Source: Polyangium sp. 15x6
GTDB lineage: Bacteria > Myxococcota_A > Polyangia > Polyangiales > Polyangiaceae
Length of the DNA stretch: 64,000 nucleotides
Direction: 5' to 3'
NCBI RefSeq assembly: GCF_029960785.1
Contig: NZ_JASBQE010000001.1
Span: 186,001 to 250,000, forward strand
Part shown: in pieces, positions 26,422 through 35,396 of the stretch
Position numbering within the stretch: position 1 is the stretch's first letter
How the letters are laid out: the number at the start of each line of letters is the position of its first letter
Program-made: the position numbers and the translations under genes
The notes under the pieces: generated by a model
Told to the model about the DNA's origin: nothing
The model's input: only the letters and a program-made list of their open reading frames with translations
Database searches by the model: none

Positions 26422-26528
26422 GGCGGAGGATTCGTTCAACGAGTAGCAGGATTTCGACGCCGGCCATGGCGGGGAGCGCTCGGGGGGCTCGACCGCCTCG
26501 CGGGATCTGGGCTAAACCGAGGGCCGTG

Positions 26529-27194
26529 ATGGACAGCGAGCAGGGCGGCGGCGCGCGCGAGCGGATCATCGAGGCCGCGATCGGGGTCGTCGAGCGGGAA
26601 GGCATCGAGGCCCTCACGGTGCGCGCGATCGCCCTGGAAGCGGGCGTGAACGTGGCCGCGATCAACTACTATTTCGGGAGCAAAGAGCGGCTCGTCGAGG
26701 TGGTGCTCGCGCGGACGCTGGAGAATGGGCTCGGCGGGCAGCTCGTCGAGCTCGACGCGCTCGTCGAGGCCGAGGGCGGGGACGTCCGCGCCGCGCTCGA
26801 GCGCTTCATGCCGGCGTTCTTGCCAGACGCCGTCCGATACCCGCGCCTCAGCGCGGCGCACCTGCACGACGCCATCACGCGTCAGGACTACACGGGCCCG
26901 GCGGCCCAGGGGTATCGCGACTTCCTCGAAGGGTTTTTCCGCCGCGTACGCCCCGCCTTGCCGGCGGGCTCGGAGGATGAGCAACGCCTCCGCGTCGCCG
27001 CATTCTGGTCCGCCATTCACATGGTCTGCCTCGCGCCGCGCCTTTGCGAGGGGTTCGTCTCCGCAAACCTCCACGAGCCCGCGGGGGCCGCGTCGTTCGC
27101 GTGCCTGCTCGTCCGGCAGCTCCTCGGCGATCGCCCCGAAGCAGAAGCGGAGAGCCGCCCCCGAGGTCGGAGGCGGCGGCGCGACCGTGTTTGA
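26529..27194 (+). CDS. TetR family regulator
   Basis: The 221-residue product has a TetR DNA-binding region (ARERIIEAAIGVVEREGIEA, ALEAGVNVAAINYYFGSKER) and a helical C-terminal domain, ending in an Arg-rich tail (PRGRRRRRDRV). The ATG at 26529 fits the family N-terminus; the frame is open upstream but over non-coding sequence containing the operator. It is divergent from the cytochrome/copper monooxygenase-like lipoprotein gene, and the TCAAACA palindromes between them suggest it represses that gene and itself. Confidence 0.9.
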   Translation: MDSEQGGGARERIIEAAIGVVEREGIEALTVRAIALEAGVNVAAINYYFGSKERLVEVVLARTLENGLGGQLVELDALVEAEGGDVRAALERFMPAFLPDAVRYPRLSAAHLHDAITRQDYTGPAAQGYRDFLEGFFRRVRPALPAGSEDEQRLRVAAFWSAIHMVCLAPRLCEGFVSANLHEPAGAASFACLLVRQLLGDRPEAEAESRPRGRRRRRDRV

Positions 27195-27266
27195 AGGCGA
27201 GGAGCGCCATCCGTGACCGCGTGAAGAGCTTCCCAACCGCGGTTCGAACCTGCATACTCGCGGGTG

Positions 27267-28484
27267 ATGGCCGTGAAGAGCGACACCGGGAGAGTTTCGC
27301 GCCGCGCGCTCCTGGCCGGCGGCGCGCTCGCCGCCATCAGCGCGGCGGGTTGCAGCGTTTTACCGGCCGAGGCGCCCCGCGCGCCTTCGCCTCGCCGGAG
27401 GCTCCGGGATCTCGGCATCGCGATCGGCTCGCTCACGCCCGGCCGATGGAATGCGATCACCGACGTGCCCGGCGTGCGCGTGGGGCACTTGACGCGTATC
27501 GAGGGCGAAGGCCCGCTCGTGCCCGGCCGCGGGCCGATCCGCACCGGCGTGACCGTGATCCTGCCAGGCGACGATGTTTGGCGGGACAACGTCCCCGCGG
27601 CGCGCTTCACGCTGAACGGCAATGGCGAGCTCACGGGCGTTTCCATGCTCGACCGGCACGGCCTCCTGGAGACGCCGATTTTCCTGACCGACACCTCGAA
27701 CATCGGTCGCGTGATGGACGGGGCGCTCGCGTGGATGCTCGAAAAATATACGGAGATCGGCGACAGCGCGCCCGTCCCCACGCCGATCGTGGGCGAGACC
27801 TGGGCGGCGTTTTTGCACGACGCCGAGGGTCGACACCTCACGGAGGAGCACGTGCGCGAGGCGATCTCGGCGGCGCGCAGCGGACCCGTCGAGGAGGGGG
27901 CCGTGGGCGGCGGCACGGGCATGTTGTGTTACGAGTTCAAGGGCGGTATCGGGACCGCATCGCGGCGGCTTCCCGCCGCGATGGGGAATTACACGCTCGG
28001 CGTGCTCGTGCAGACGAACCACGGCCGGAGGGCGCAGCTCCGCATCGACGGGGTGCCGGTGGGGCGCGAGATCACCGAGGGAATGCCCTACGAGGGCCGG
28101 AAGTCGAAATCCATTTTGATCATCGGCGCCACGGACGCGCCCATGACGCCAGTGCAGCTCGGCCGGCTCGCGAAGCGGATGGCGCTCGGGCTCGGGCGGA
28201 CCGGCGCGGTGTCGATGCACGGATCGGGCGATCTCTTGCTCTTCTTTTCGACGGGCGTCCGCGTGCGGCGCGGCGCGGCGTCGACGGCGGTGCCCGTCTG
28301 GAACGACGAGCACATCAGCGTGGCGCACGAGGCGGCGGTCGAGGCCACGGAGGAGGCCGTGCTCAATGCTCTCGCGATGGCCCAGACGATGACCGGGATC
28401 CACGGGAACACGGCCTACGCATTGCCGCTCGATCGGCTGCCGGAGATCATGCGCAAGTACGGGCGCCCGATTCCAGGGCGCTAG
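27267..28484 (+). CDS. P1 family (S58/DmpA-type) peptidase, Tat-exported lipoprotein
   Basis: The 405-residue product has a twin-arginine signal (RVSRRALLAGG) that ends in a lipobox SAAGC (Cys29), so it should be exported folded and lipidated. The body is a DmpA-type beta-peptidyl/D-aminopeptidase: AITDVPGVRVGH, GGGTGMLCYEFKGGIGTAS and SMHGSGDLLLFFST. These enzymes cut themselves between Gly and Ser to free the nucleophile; Gly319-Ser320 in HGSGD fits. It should trim peptides outside the cytoplasm. A second, cytoplasmic-looking homologue starts 17 bases downstream. Confidence 0.9.
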   Translation: MAVKSDTGRVSRRALLAGGALAAISAAGCSVLPAEAPRAPSPRRRLRDLGIAIGSLTPGRWNAITDVPGVRVGHLTRIEGEGPLVPGRGPIRTGVTVILPGDDVWRDNVPAARFTLNGNGELTGVSMLDRHGLLETPIFLTDTSNIGRVMDGALAWMLEKYTEIGDSAPVPTPIVGETWAAFLHDAEGRHLTEEHVREAISAARSGPVEEGAVGGGTGMLCYEFKGGIGTASRRLPAAMGNYTLGVLVQTNHGRRAQLRIDGVPVGREITEGMPYEGRKSKSILIIGATDAPMTPVQLGRLAKRMALGLGRTGAVSMHGSGDLLLFFSTGVRVRRGAASTAVPVWNDEHISVAHEAAVEATEEAVLNALAMAQTMTGIHGNTAYALPLDRLPEIMRKYGRPIPGR

Positions 28485-28501
28485 GAGCCACGCGGAAAAC
28501 C

Positions 28502-29479
28502 ATGCCGGCCGATCGCACCCTGCGCAATTCGATCACCGACGTCCCCGGCGTCGAGGTCGCCCACGTGACCGTGGCCGAGGGCGACGTGCAAACGGGCGTG
28601 ACCGTGGTCATGCCGTGCCCGCCGTCCGTGCGTCATCGGAAGTTTTCTTTCGGCGCATACGCGGCCGGCGGCGCGCTCGCGTGGACGGGCGTGGAGGTGG
28701 CGGAGGATTTCGGCACGTTCGCGTCGCCGATGGTGCTTTGTAATGCGACGAGCGTGGGCGCGGCCTACGACGCTTTGATCACGCGGGGGCACAAGCGGGA
28801 CCCGGAATTGCCGGTCGACGATGGATGGCCGCCCGTCGTGGTGGGCATCGACGACGGGTATTTGAATGATCTCAGGCGTCGGCGGGTGAAACACGACGAC
28901 GTGCTCGCGGCTTGTGATGCGGCGCGTGGAGACGTGCCGGCCTGCGGGAGCGTGGGCGTGGGCCGGGGGCTCGTGGCCCTCGGGTACAAGGGAGGCGTGG
29001 GGGATGCATCGGCCGCGGCGCGTATCGGCGCCGACGCATTCGTCGTGGGTGTGCTCCTCGCGGCGAATGGCGGGGCGCCGCGAGGCGCGAGCGCCGTGCG
29101 CGCGATTTCACCAGGATTCGTGGCGATCGTCGCGACGGACGCGCCGCTCTTCCCGGCGGAGCTTCGATGGCTGGGCGAGGCGACCCTGCGTGGGATCGAC
29201 GCGGCCGTGACGGTTGGCGGCGAGGAGGGGCGGCTCGCGCTCGCGTTTTCGGTGGCGAATACAATCGACGGGTCCCTCACGGCGCCGCCGGGGCGGCTTT
29301 ACGAGGCGCGCAGGCTCGGGGACGCCGGGCTCGGCCCGCTCTTCGACGCGGCGGTCCGCGCGGCGCGGGCAGCGCTCGGGAAGGCGCTCGGGGAAGCGAC
29401 CGCGGTGACGGGGAGGAAGGGGCGCACGGTCGAAAAGGCGTCCGCGGAGATCGTGGCGTCCCTTGCATTCGGACGTTGA
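28502..29479 (+). CDS. P1 family peptidase homologue lacking the autocleavage motif
   Basis: The 325-residue product shares the S58 fold with its upstream neighbour (NSITDVPGVEVAHV, CGSVGVGRGLVALGYKGGVG, ALAFSVANT) but has no signal peptide. Where the neighbour has HGSGDLLLFFST, this protein reads GGEEGRLALAFSV (239-251): the Gly-Ser cleavage pair and the following Asp are replaced by Glu and Arg. It may therefore not process itself and may be inactive as a peptidase, or use other chemistry. It is 17 bases downstream of the first gene and probably co-transcribed. Confidence 0.85.
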   Translation: MPADRTLRNSITDVPGVEVAHVTVAEGDVQTGVTVVMPCPPSVRHRKFSFGAYAAGGALAWTGVEVAEDFGTFASPMVLCNATSVGAAYDALITRGHKRDPELPVDDGWPPVVVGIDDGYLNDLRRRRVKHDDVLAACDAARGDVPACGSVGVGRGLVALGYKGGVGDASAAARIGADAFVVGVLLAANGGAPRGASAVRAISPGFVAIVATDAPLFPAELRWLGEATLRGIDAAVTVGGEEGRLALAFSVANTIDGSLTAPPGRLYEARRLGDAGLGPLFDAAVRAARAALGKALGEATAVTGRKGRTVEKASAEIVASLAFGR

Positions 29480-29526
29480 CCGGAAGCCGAGTGTAAGTCC
29501 GAGAGGTGATCGACAGTTCCCACGCC

Positions 29527-29955
29527 ATGGGCTACAAGGCGCGCGTGCGCATCTTCTTCTCGACACTGCTTGTCATCGCGATCTCGACCTTCACCGCCCT
29601 CGCCGCGGCCGACGTGGCGGGGCCCCGTAATGTTTGCGACGCCGACGGGCTCGACTGTCAGAAATGCTACTGGCACTATGGTCGGGAGCCCGGCGATCAG
29701 ACGGAATTCGAACAGTGCGCCGGCCCCCTCCGCGAAAAAGGGCTCGCGGAGGCTTGTCGCCACAAGATGGGAGCCGGCGATGAGGTCTTCTTCTGCCCTG
29801 CGGGCGTGAAGCCCGAGACACGCGTGGTCGGTGGTGGCTGCGGCGGGTGCACGACGGCGGGAGCCGCGGAGGGCGCGGGGCTTTTCGTGTTCGCGGCGGG
29901 CCTCGGGATTGCGCTCGCGCGGCGTCGCCGGATGGCCCGGATCACGGGCTCTTGA
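29527..29955 (+). CDS. Secreted Cys-rich protein with MYXO-CTERM-like tail
   Basis: The product, about 142 residues, has a signal peptide (RIFFSTLLVIAISTFTALAA), a Cys-rich middle (CDADGLDCQKCYW) and a C-terminal tail of GGGCGGCTTAG, a membrane helix and RRRR. That order of Cys motif, helix and Arg cluster is the MYXO-CTERM sorting signal, thought to be cleaved and anchored at the surface. The ATG at 29527 is chosen; a GTG at 29506 is also possible. Function unknown. It follows the P1 peptidase pair by 47 bases. Confidence 0.75.
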   Translation: MGYKARVRIFFSTLLVIAISTFTALAAADVAGPRNVCDADGLDCQKCYWHYGREPGDQTEFEQCAGPLREKGLAEACRHKMGAGDEVFFCPAGVKPETRVVGGGCGGCTTAGAAEGAGLFVFAAGLGIALARRRRMARITGS

Positions 29956-30064
29956 GCTGACTGTCATTGCCGGCGACCTTGGCCTTGACGGGCCTCGGGA
30001 ACTCGCGTCTCCTGTCCGTCCGGACCCGAGATACGCAATCGGGAGATTCGGGGCGGAGGCGGCG

Positions 30065-31921
30065 ATGACGACGAGGTCGAAGTTTCGAGCGGCGAGCGTG
30101 GCGGCAGTCCAGTGCTCGCTCGCCCTGTGCGTCGCGTTCGCGACGTGGACGTGCGGGCAGGATTCGCAGGGCAGCGGGGCCGGGGGCGCCGGCGCGAGCG
30201 GCGGCGCGGGCGGCAATGGCGGCGCGGGCGGCGAAGGGGCCGTGTTCTTCGACGGCGGGCCCGACGCGAACGGGACGCTCGGCTGCAGCCCCGATCTGCG
30301 ATCGATCGTCGACGATGCCGGGCAAGTCGTCTCGGTTTGTCCCGCCGATCAGGGCTGCCTCGACGGGGCGTGCGCGCCCGCGTGCGACGCCGCCGCCGAT
30401 AGCAAGGGCAACGTCGGCTGCAATTTCCGCGTCACGACGCCCGGCTCCTATCCGCCGGCGCTCCCGCCCTGCTTTGCGGTTTTCCTGACGAACACCTGGC
30501 CCCGGCCCGCGAAGGTCTCGGTCACGCGCGGCGGGCAATCGTACGACGTCACGACGTTCGGCCGGATCCCCAAGAACGGGATGCCCGAGTCGTCGTGGCC
30601 CGCGGTGCCCGCGGAGGGCATTCCGGAGGGCGAGGTCGCGGTGCTCTTCCTCTCGCACGATCCGAATTCGATCATGCCGGAGACGGGCAAACCCCTGACC
30701 TGCCCGGTCCCGCCCGCGATCGCTGAGCCGACGCTCGTCCCGGGCACGGGGCGCGGCGAGGCGTTCCATATCGTCTCCGACACGCCCGTGAGCGCGTACG
30801 ACATTCTGCCGTATGGCGGCGCCGAGTCGTTTTTCCCGAGCGCGGAGCTCCTCTTCCCGACCTCGGCCTGGGGCACGAACTACATCGTGATGGCGACGCC
30901 CCAGGGCACGGCCATGCCGCCGGGTCCGCTCTTCGCGCACGTCCTCGCGACCGAGGACGATACGAAGGTCGACCTGCTCCCGACCGTCGATCTGCCTGCC
31001 GGCTCCGATTTCCCGGCCTCGCCGAAGGGAATGCCGGCGAGCTTCACGCTCTCGGCCGGGGAGTACTTGCAATGGGAGCTGCCGACGAGCTCGCAGGATC
31101 CCTCGGGGAGCGTGGTGCTGAGCGACAAACCCGTCGCCGTCATCACCGGAAACCGCTTCTTCCGGCTGCAGCCCGTGCCAGGGCCCGGCGGCGAGGCCAC
31201 GCATCAGCAGATCTTGCCGGTCTCGGCGCTCGCGAACGAATACGTCGCCGCGCCTTACGAGACCCGCAGGAAGGATCTCCAGCCCGAGAACATCCATTAC
31301 CGCATGGTCGGCATCGCCGACGGGACGACGCTCACGTTCGACCCCTCCGTGCCGGGCGCGCCCCAGATGCTCGCGCAGGGCCAGATCGCCGATTTCCAGG
31401 CGACGGGGCCGTTCCGCGTGTCGAGCCAGGACGGGGCGCATCCTTTCTCGATCGCGCAGATCATGGATACCTGCAACATCCCGGGCGGCACCCGCGAGGG
31501 CGCGACAGCGCCGAATTTCGAGAAGAACCTCGGCGACGAGGAGTTCGTGATCATGCTGCCGCCCGAGCAGTTTCTCTCGAACTACGTCTTCTTCACGGAC
31601 CCCGCCTATCCGACGACGAACCTATCGCTCACGCGCGTGAAGACGAGCAAGGGTTTTTCCGACGTCACCGTCGATTGTCTCGGCGTCATCTCCGGGTGGA
31701 AGCCGGTCGGATCGGACGGTCGTTTCGAGGTGACGACGGTCGATCTGATGCGCGCCGAGGTGGGTGTGAACGGCTGCCAGAATGGAAGGCACACCGCGAA
31801 GAGCGACGGGCCGTTCGGGCTCGTCGTCTGGGGCCTCGACAGTTACTCGTCGTATGCGTATCCGGCCGGCGGATACGCGGTCACCATCACCGACGTGGTG
31901 ATCCCGCCCGTGCCCAAATGA
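30065..31921 (+). CDS. IgGFc-binding-like surface lipoprotein
   Basis: The 618-residue product has a signal region (CSLALCVAFATWTCGQD) and a Gly/Ala-rich linker, then a short Cys-rich stretch (GCLDGACAPACD). The rest resembles the IgGFc-binding N-terminal domain family, common in myxobacterial surface proteins: AFHIVSDTPVSAYDILPYGG, FPTSAWGTNYIVMATP, VVLSDKPVAVITGNRFF, HQQILPVSALANEYVA and GPFGLVVWGLDSYSSYAYPAG. These repeated segments suggest an adhesive beta-rich fold. The ATG at 30065 precedes the signal directly; the upstream open frame is not coding. It likely acts in cell-surface contact. Confidence 0.82.
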   Translation: MTTRSKFRAASVAAVQCSLALCVAFATWTCGQDSQGSGAGGAGASGGAGGNGGAGGEGAVFFDGGPDANGTLGCSPDLRSIVDDAGQVVSVCPADQGCLDGACAPACDAAADSKGNVGCNFRVTTPGSYPPALPPCFAVFLTNTWPRPAKVSVTRGGQSYDVTTFGRIPKNGMPESSWPAVPAEGIPEGEVAVLFLSHDPNSIMPETGKPLTCPVPPAIAEPTLVPGTGRGEAFHIVSDTPVSAYDILPYGGAESFFPSAELLFPTSAWGTNYIVMATPQGTAMPPGPLFAHVLATEDDTKVDLLPTVDLPAGSDFPASPKGMPASFTLSAGEYLQWELPTSSQDPSGSVVLSDKPVAVITGNRFFRLQPVPGPGGEATHQQILPVSALANEYVAAPYETRRKDLQPENIHYRMVGIADGTTLTFDPSVPGAPQMLAQGQIADFQATGPFRVSSQDGAHPFSIAQIMDTCNIPGGTREGATAPNFEKNLGDEEFVIMLPPEQFLSNYVFFTDPAYPTTNLSLTRVKTSKGFSDVTVDCLGVISGWKPVGSDGRFEVTTVDLMRAEVGVNGCQNGRHTAKSDGPFGLVVWGLDSYSSYAYPAGGYAVTITDVVIPPVPK

Positions 31922-32063
31922 ACATCGGCTTCCGCTCTTGCGCGGACGCGTCATGAGCACGAAGCGTTCACCCGGCCCCGACAACCGCCGAGGGCGGGCC
32001 CGCCCGCGCCCCTCGCGTGCGCGCGTCGCGCATGGGCTGTGGCGCGCCGCATGCGTACGCGGG

Positions 32064-32069
32064 TATGCT
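32064..32069 (+). promoter_or_regulatory. Possible -10 element of a leaderless transcript
   Basis: TATGCT lies exactly six bases before the ATG at 32076, and no Shine-Dalgarno is present. A TANNNT box at this distance is typical of leaderless transcripts. The -35 region is not recognisable, so this is weak. Confidence 0.3.
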
Positions 32070-32075
32070 CGTCGT

Positions 32076-32702
32076 ATGAGCAAGGACGATCGTCGTCGAG
32101 ACGAGGGAGGCGAGCTTGCGGCCGCAGCGCTGTCCCTCGAGCAAGAGCTGCGGCGCTTCGAGGATCTCGCCGCGGGGGTCGGGCGGGCGCCGCTGAACTC
32201 GCAGAAAGGGCTCGAGCAGGCGGCGCGGGCCACGAGCGACGCCGCGGCCTCGCAAGCGCGCTTCGCCGAGCATCTGAAGGCGCTCGTCGAGGCCGTGAAC
32301 GCCGCGCGCGACCGTCAGGCCGCCGCGGCGGCGACGATCAACGCCCGCGTGGTGGAGATCGACGCGCGCGCCGCGCGGTTCCTGGAGCTGCGCGAGCGAT
32401 TCGCGCAGCTCGGCGCGCGGGCCGCCGAGGTGAACGTGATCATGCAGCGCGCCGCGGCGGTCAAGCGCGAGCCCGGGGACGGCTCCGATCGCACGGAGCT
32501 CCGGGCCTCGATCGCGCAGGCGCTCGAAGGTCTCGGCGCCGTGGTCGAGGGCGCGCAGCAGCTCATGCAGGACGCGCGCGACGCCGAAGCGCAGGACCTC
32601 TCGCGCGAGGCGGAGTCGCTCCGGCAGCAGGTCCTCTCCGCGCGGAACAAGCTCGGGCTCCTGCAGAAGCATCTCGAGAACGAAGGCCCGCCGCCGAGCT
32701 GA
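32076..32702 (+). CDS. Alpha-helical coiled-coil protein, unknown
   Basis: The 208-residue product is almost wholly Ala/Glu/Arg-rich helix (LSLEQELRRFEDLAAGVG, RFLELRERFAQLGARAAEVN, EAESLRQQVLSARNKLGLLQ) with no signal peptide, membrane segment or Cys. It should form a coiled coil in the cytoplasm, perhaps as a structural or partner protein. I do not recognise the family. It ends 4 bases before the convergent AraC gene. Confidence 0.7.
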   Translation: MSKDDRRRDEGGELAAAALSLEQELRRFEDLAAGVGRAPLNSQKGLEQAARATSDAAASQARFAEHLKALVEAVNAARDRQAAAAATINARVVEIDARAARFLELRERFAQLGARAAEVNVIMQRAAAVKREPGDGSDRTELRASIAQALEGLGAVVEGAQQLMQDARDAEAQDLSREAESLRQQVLSARNKLGLLQKHLENEGPPPS

Positions 32703-32706
32703 ATCC

Positions 32707-33756
32707 TCAGCGCGACGTCCGACGCGTGTTCGCCGCCCGCCACGCTTCGGGGGACATGCCGGTCCACCGCTTGAATGCGCGGTGAAACACGCTCGGCTCC
32801 GCATACCCCAGGAGATGGGCGACTTCTGCAATGGCGACGCGCGCGTCGAGGTACGCCATGGCGCGGCCGCGCCGCACGCCGTCGACGAGATCCTCGAACG
32901 ACGTGCCCTCGGCGCGCAGCCGCCGCTGGAGCGTGCGGGCGCTCATGCCGAGCGCGGCCGCGGCCGAGGTGAGCGAGGCGGAGCCTTCGGGGAGGCGATC
33001 GGCGACGAACGCGCGCAATCGGGCGAGGAACGAGGCTTCGGGGCCGAGCCGCGCGAGCGCCGCGTCGGCGTGGCGCTGGAAATACGCGTGCATGGCCTCG
33101 TTGGCGAGCGGCATGGCCCGCTCGAGTATGTCGGCGGGGAGGACCACCTCGTCGATCGGGGAGGCGAAGGTCACGGGCGCGTCGAATACGGCCTCGTAGG
33201 CGGCGCGATCCGGCGGTGGTTCACCTCGAAATCGTATGGCCGTGGCGGATATGGGCTCGGCGACGAGCCTCGGCGCATTGACGCCCACATCGAACGCGAA
33301 CATCTCGGCCATGTGGCGATGCGCCGGTCGTGGTGCGCCGAAAGGCTCGTAACGCAGGTGCGCGTGCCCCGCGTCGATGACGAGCGAATACCGTTCGCCG
33401 TCGTTCCAGAGGCGCTGATAACGCAGGATGCGCTCCATGGCCACGCCGAACGTGGGGCTCGTGAGGACGAGGAAGCCGAGCACGTCGAAGATTTCGGCCT
33501 CGACGCCGGACGCGACTTTCACGCCGAAGAGCGGCTCGGCGGCCGCGACCGCGGCTTTCTCCACGAGCGTGTAGATCGACGTGAGGGGCACGCGAAGGTC
33601 CGGCGACCCGAGGTCCAACCCCGACAAACCCGCCGCGTGGCAGAGGGCCGCCGTGTCGACCCCGCTCGCCGCCGCGACGTCGACGATGCGGCCCGCGAGG
33701 CGCGCGTTGTGCGTCGGTTGTCGCGTGAAGTCAGCGTTTCTGGCGTCCGATGTCAC
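32707..33756 (-). CDS. AraC family regulator with arabinose-binding-like N-terminal domain
   Basis: The product, about 349 residues, has an N-terminal ligand domain of the type found in OruR/ArgR-like AraC regulators (DVLGFLVLTSPTFGVAMERI, LRYQRLWNDGERYSLVID) and a C-terminal double helix-turn-helix (ASLTSAAAALGMSARTLQRR, VAHLLGYAEPSVFHRAFKRW). A GTG at 33756 is used as start because the frame upstream runs antisense into the Rieske gene. It is divergent from the Rieske oxygenase gene with only 45 bases between, containing a perfect 7-1-7 palindrome, so it probably controls that gene. Confidence 0.9.
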   Translation of the reverse strand: MTSDARNADFTRQPTHNARLAGRIVDVAAASGVDTAALCHAAGLSGLDLGSPDLRVPLTSIYTLVEKAAVAAAEPLFGVKVASGVEAEIFDVLGFLVLTSPTFGVAMERILRYQRLWNDGERYSLVIDAGHAHLRYEPFGAPRPAHRHMAEMFAFDVGVNAPRLVAEPISATAIRFRGEPPPDRAAYEAVFDAPVTFASPIDEVVLPADILERAMPLANEAMHAYFQRHADAALARLGPEASFLARLRAFVADRLPEGSASLTSAAAALGMSARTLQRRLRAEGTSFEDLVDGVRRGRAMAYLDARVAIAEVAHLLGYAEPSVFHRAFKRWTGMSPEAWRAANTRRTSR

Positions 33757-33781
33757 TGACGAAGGTCCTCGGGGGGCGCAT

Positions 33782-33796
33782 CCTCGATCATCGAGG
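33782..33796. promoter_or_regulatory. Palindrome in the AraC/Rieske divergent region
   Basis: CCTCGAT-C-ATCGAGG is a perfect 15-base palindrome six bases before the Rieske start and 26 bases from the AraC start. AraC proteins usually bind direct repeats, so the site may serve another dimeric regulator. Its last bases GAGGG could also act as a Shine-Dalgarno. Confidence 0.35.
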
Positions 33797-33801
33797 GTTC
33801 G

Positions 33802-34851
33802 ATGAGCATGCCACAAAGGACGCGCAACGAAAGACACTCGCTCCCGATGCTCGAAGGCGCGGAGCCTCCGCTCCCGCGCGACGGTTGGTATCCCATCGCG
33901 TCCGCGCGCCACGTCCGCAAGCGCCCGCGGACCGTGCGGCGGCTCGGCCGCTCCCTCGTGCTCTGGCGCAACGGAGCCGGCGAGCTCGTCGTGCACGACG
34001 CGCGTTGCCCGCATCGTGGGGCGGACCTCGGCCTCGGCCGCGTGGTCGCGGGCGAGCTTTCGTGTCCCTATCACGGCTTTCGTTTCGGGACCGACGGCGA
34101 ATGCACGGCGATGCCCTGCGAGCCCGAAGGAAAGCCGAGCCGCCGGGATCTTTCGATTCGTCGCTACGAGGTGCGCGAGCACCGCGGCCTCGTGTGGTTG
34201 TGGCACGGGGACGTCGCCGCGGATCGGCCTCCGCTGCCGTGGTTCGAGGAGCTGCCCGAAACGGATCGGCATGCATGGGATCACGAGACCGTGTGGCCGC
34301 TGCCGCAGCTCCGCGTGATGGAGGGGATGCTCGACATGCATCACGTGCCGTTCGCGCACGGCAGGTATTTGCGTGGCATCGGGACGTGGCTCGATCCCTA
34401 CGAGGTGAAGGTCGAGGGGGACACGGTGCGCACGTTCGGCACGCTGCGGAGACCCGGAGACGGCCCGAAGCGTGGCTTCAGCGTTCGGATCGACGCGCGG
34501 CTGCCGGGGCTCTTGCTCCTCCGCTTCGGGGCGCGTTTTTGGGGCTTCGTCGCGTGCACACCGGTCGATCGGGAGGCGACGTGGATCTTCGCGCGGTATT
34601 TCGTGGAGGTGCCCGTCATGGGCAAGCTCCTCGCGGCGCTCTCCTTGTGGACCGAGTTCGCGTTGGTACAGCCCGACGATCGGCGCATGTTGCTATCGAC
34701 GTCGCCGCGTACGCCGGATGTGCGTGATCACAAGCTCGTTCGCGCGGACCTCGGGATTGCGCAATGGCACAAGCTGTTCTCCCGCGCGGTGGGCGACAAA
34801 CCACGCGGTAAAGCAGGGACATCACCAGCGTCATCAGGGACGGAAGCGTAA
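33802..34851 (+). CDS. Rieske [2Fe-2S] aromatic-type oxygenase
   Basis: The 349-residue product has a Rieske cluster (Cys69-P-His71, Cys88-x2-His91 in SCPYHGF) and a catalytic domain with a mononuclear iron site, Asp178/His181/His186 in GMLDMHHVPFAHG. Its length matches the 3-ketosteroid 9-alpha-hydroxylase/oxygenase-like single-component alpha subunits, so it needs a separate reductase, not found here. It should hydroxylate a hydrophobic ring substrate. Divergent AraC regulator upstream; a SRPBCC protein downstream after a 77-base gap may be co-transcribed. Confidence 0.9.
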   Translation: MSMPQRTRNERHSLPMLEGAEPPLPRDGWYPIASARHVRKRPRTVRRLGRSLVLWRNGAGELVVHDARCPHRGADLGLGRVVAGELSCPYHGFRFGTDGECTAMPCEPEGKPSRRDLSIRRYEVREHRGLVWLWHGDVAADRPPLPWFEELPETDRHAWDHETVWPLPQLRVMEGMLDMHHVPFAHGRYLRGIGTWLDPYEVKVEGDTVRTFGTLRRPGDGPKRGFSVRIDARLPGLLLLRFGARFWGFVACTPVDREATWIFARYFVEVPVMGKLLAALSLWTEFALVQPDDRRMLLSTSPRTPDVRDHKLVRADLGIAQWHKLFSRAVGDKPRGKAGTSPASSGTEA

Positions 34852-34928
34852 AGATCCCACCCGCATGGGTGAAATCCATACGGCATCAACCTCGTGCATT
34901 CCGGTACGAGATCGGGCAGTCTGTCCCC

Positions 34929-35393
34929 ATGCACCGACTCACTTTCACCTCCGAGCACCGGATCGAGGCTCCACCCGAGCGTGTCTTCGACGCGATGACG
35001 AGGCCCGATGACGTCGGCGACTGGATGCAGGGGTTCGTGCGGGCCGAGCGTCTCACCTCCGGCGACTTCGGCGTGGGCACGCAGTTCCGCGAGACCCGCC
35101 GGATGTTCGGGAGAGAAGCGACCGAGCATTTCGAGGTCACATCGTTTGTCCCGGCGAAACGCCTCGGCCTCAAGGTCGACGGCACCAAGGGCACCACGGG
35201 CAAGGGTGAATACCGCTTCGACTACGAATTCGAGCCTGCCGGCGCGGGGACGCTGGTGCGGACCCACGCCGTCATCGACATGCCTGGCGGCCTGTTCACG
35301 AAGCTCATCGGCAAGCTCATGGGAGGCGCCTTCAAGAAGGCGTGTGACAAGGATCTGCTCGCGCTGAAGACATTCGTGGAGCGGGGGAGCTGA
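34929..35393 (+). CDS. SRPBCC (START-like) ligand-binding protein
   Basis: The 154-residue product is a SRPBCC/polyketide-cyclase-like domain: RIEAPPERVFDAMTRPDDVG at the N-terminus, a central beta-sheet (RFDYEFEPAGAGTLVRTHAV) and a long C-terminal helix (KLIGKLMGGAFKKACDKDLL). Such proteins bind hydrophobic molecules in a deep pocket and often lack an enzyme activity of their own. The ATG at 34929 directly precedes the first strand. It may serve the adjacent Rieske oxygenase by binding its substrate, but this is inference from position only. Confidence 0.85.
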   Translation: MHRLTFTSEHRIEAPPERVFDAMTRPDDVGDWMQGFVRAERLTSGDFGVGTQFRETRRMFGREATEHFEVTSFVPAKRLGLKVDGTKGTTGKGEYRFDYEFEPAGAGTLVRTHAVIDMPGGLFTKLIGKLMGGAFKKACDKDLLALKTFVERGS

Positions 35394-35396
35394 AGG

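Noticed and set aside
27264-27266. GTG as start of the Tat-exported peptidase
   Set aside because: The next codon is ATG and neither has a clear Shine-Dalgarno; the ATG was kept, with no effect on the Tat signal.
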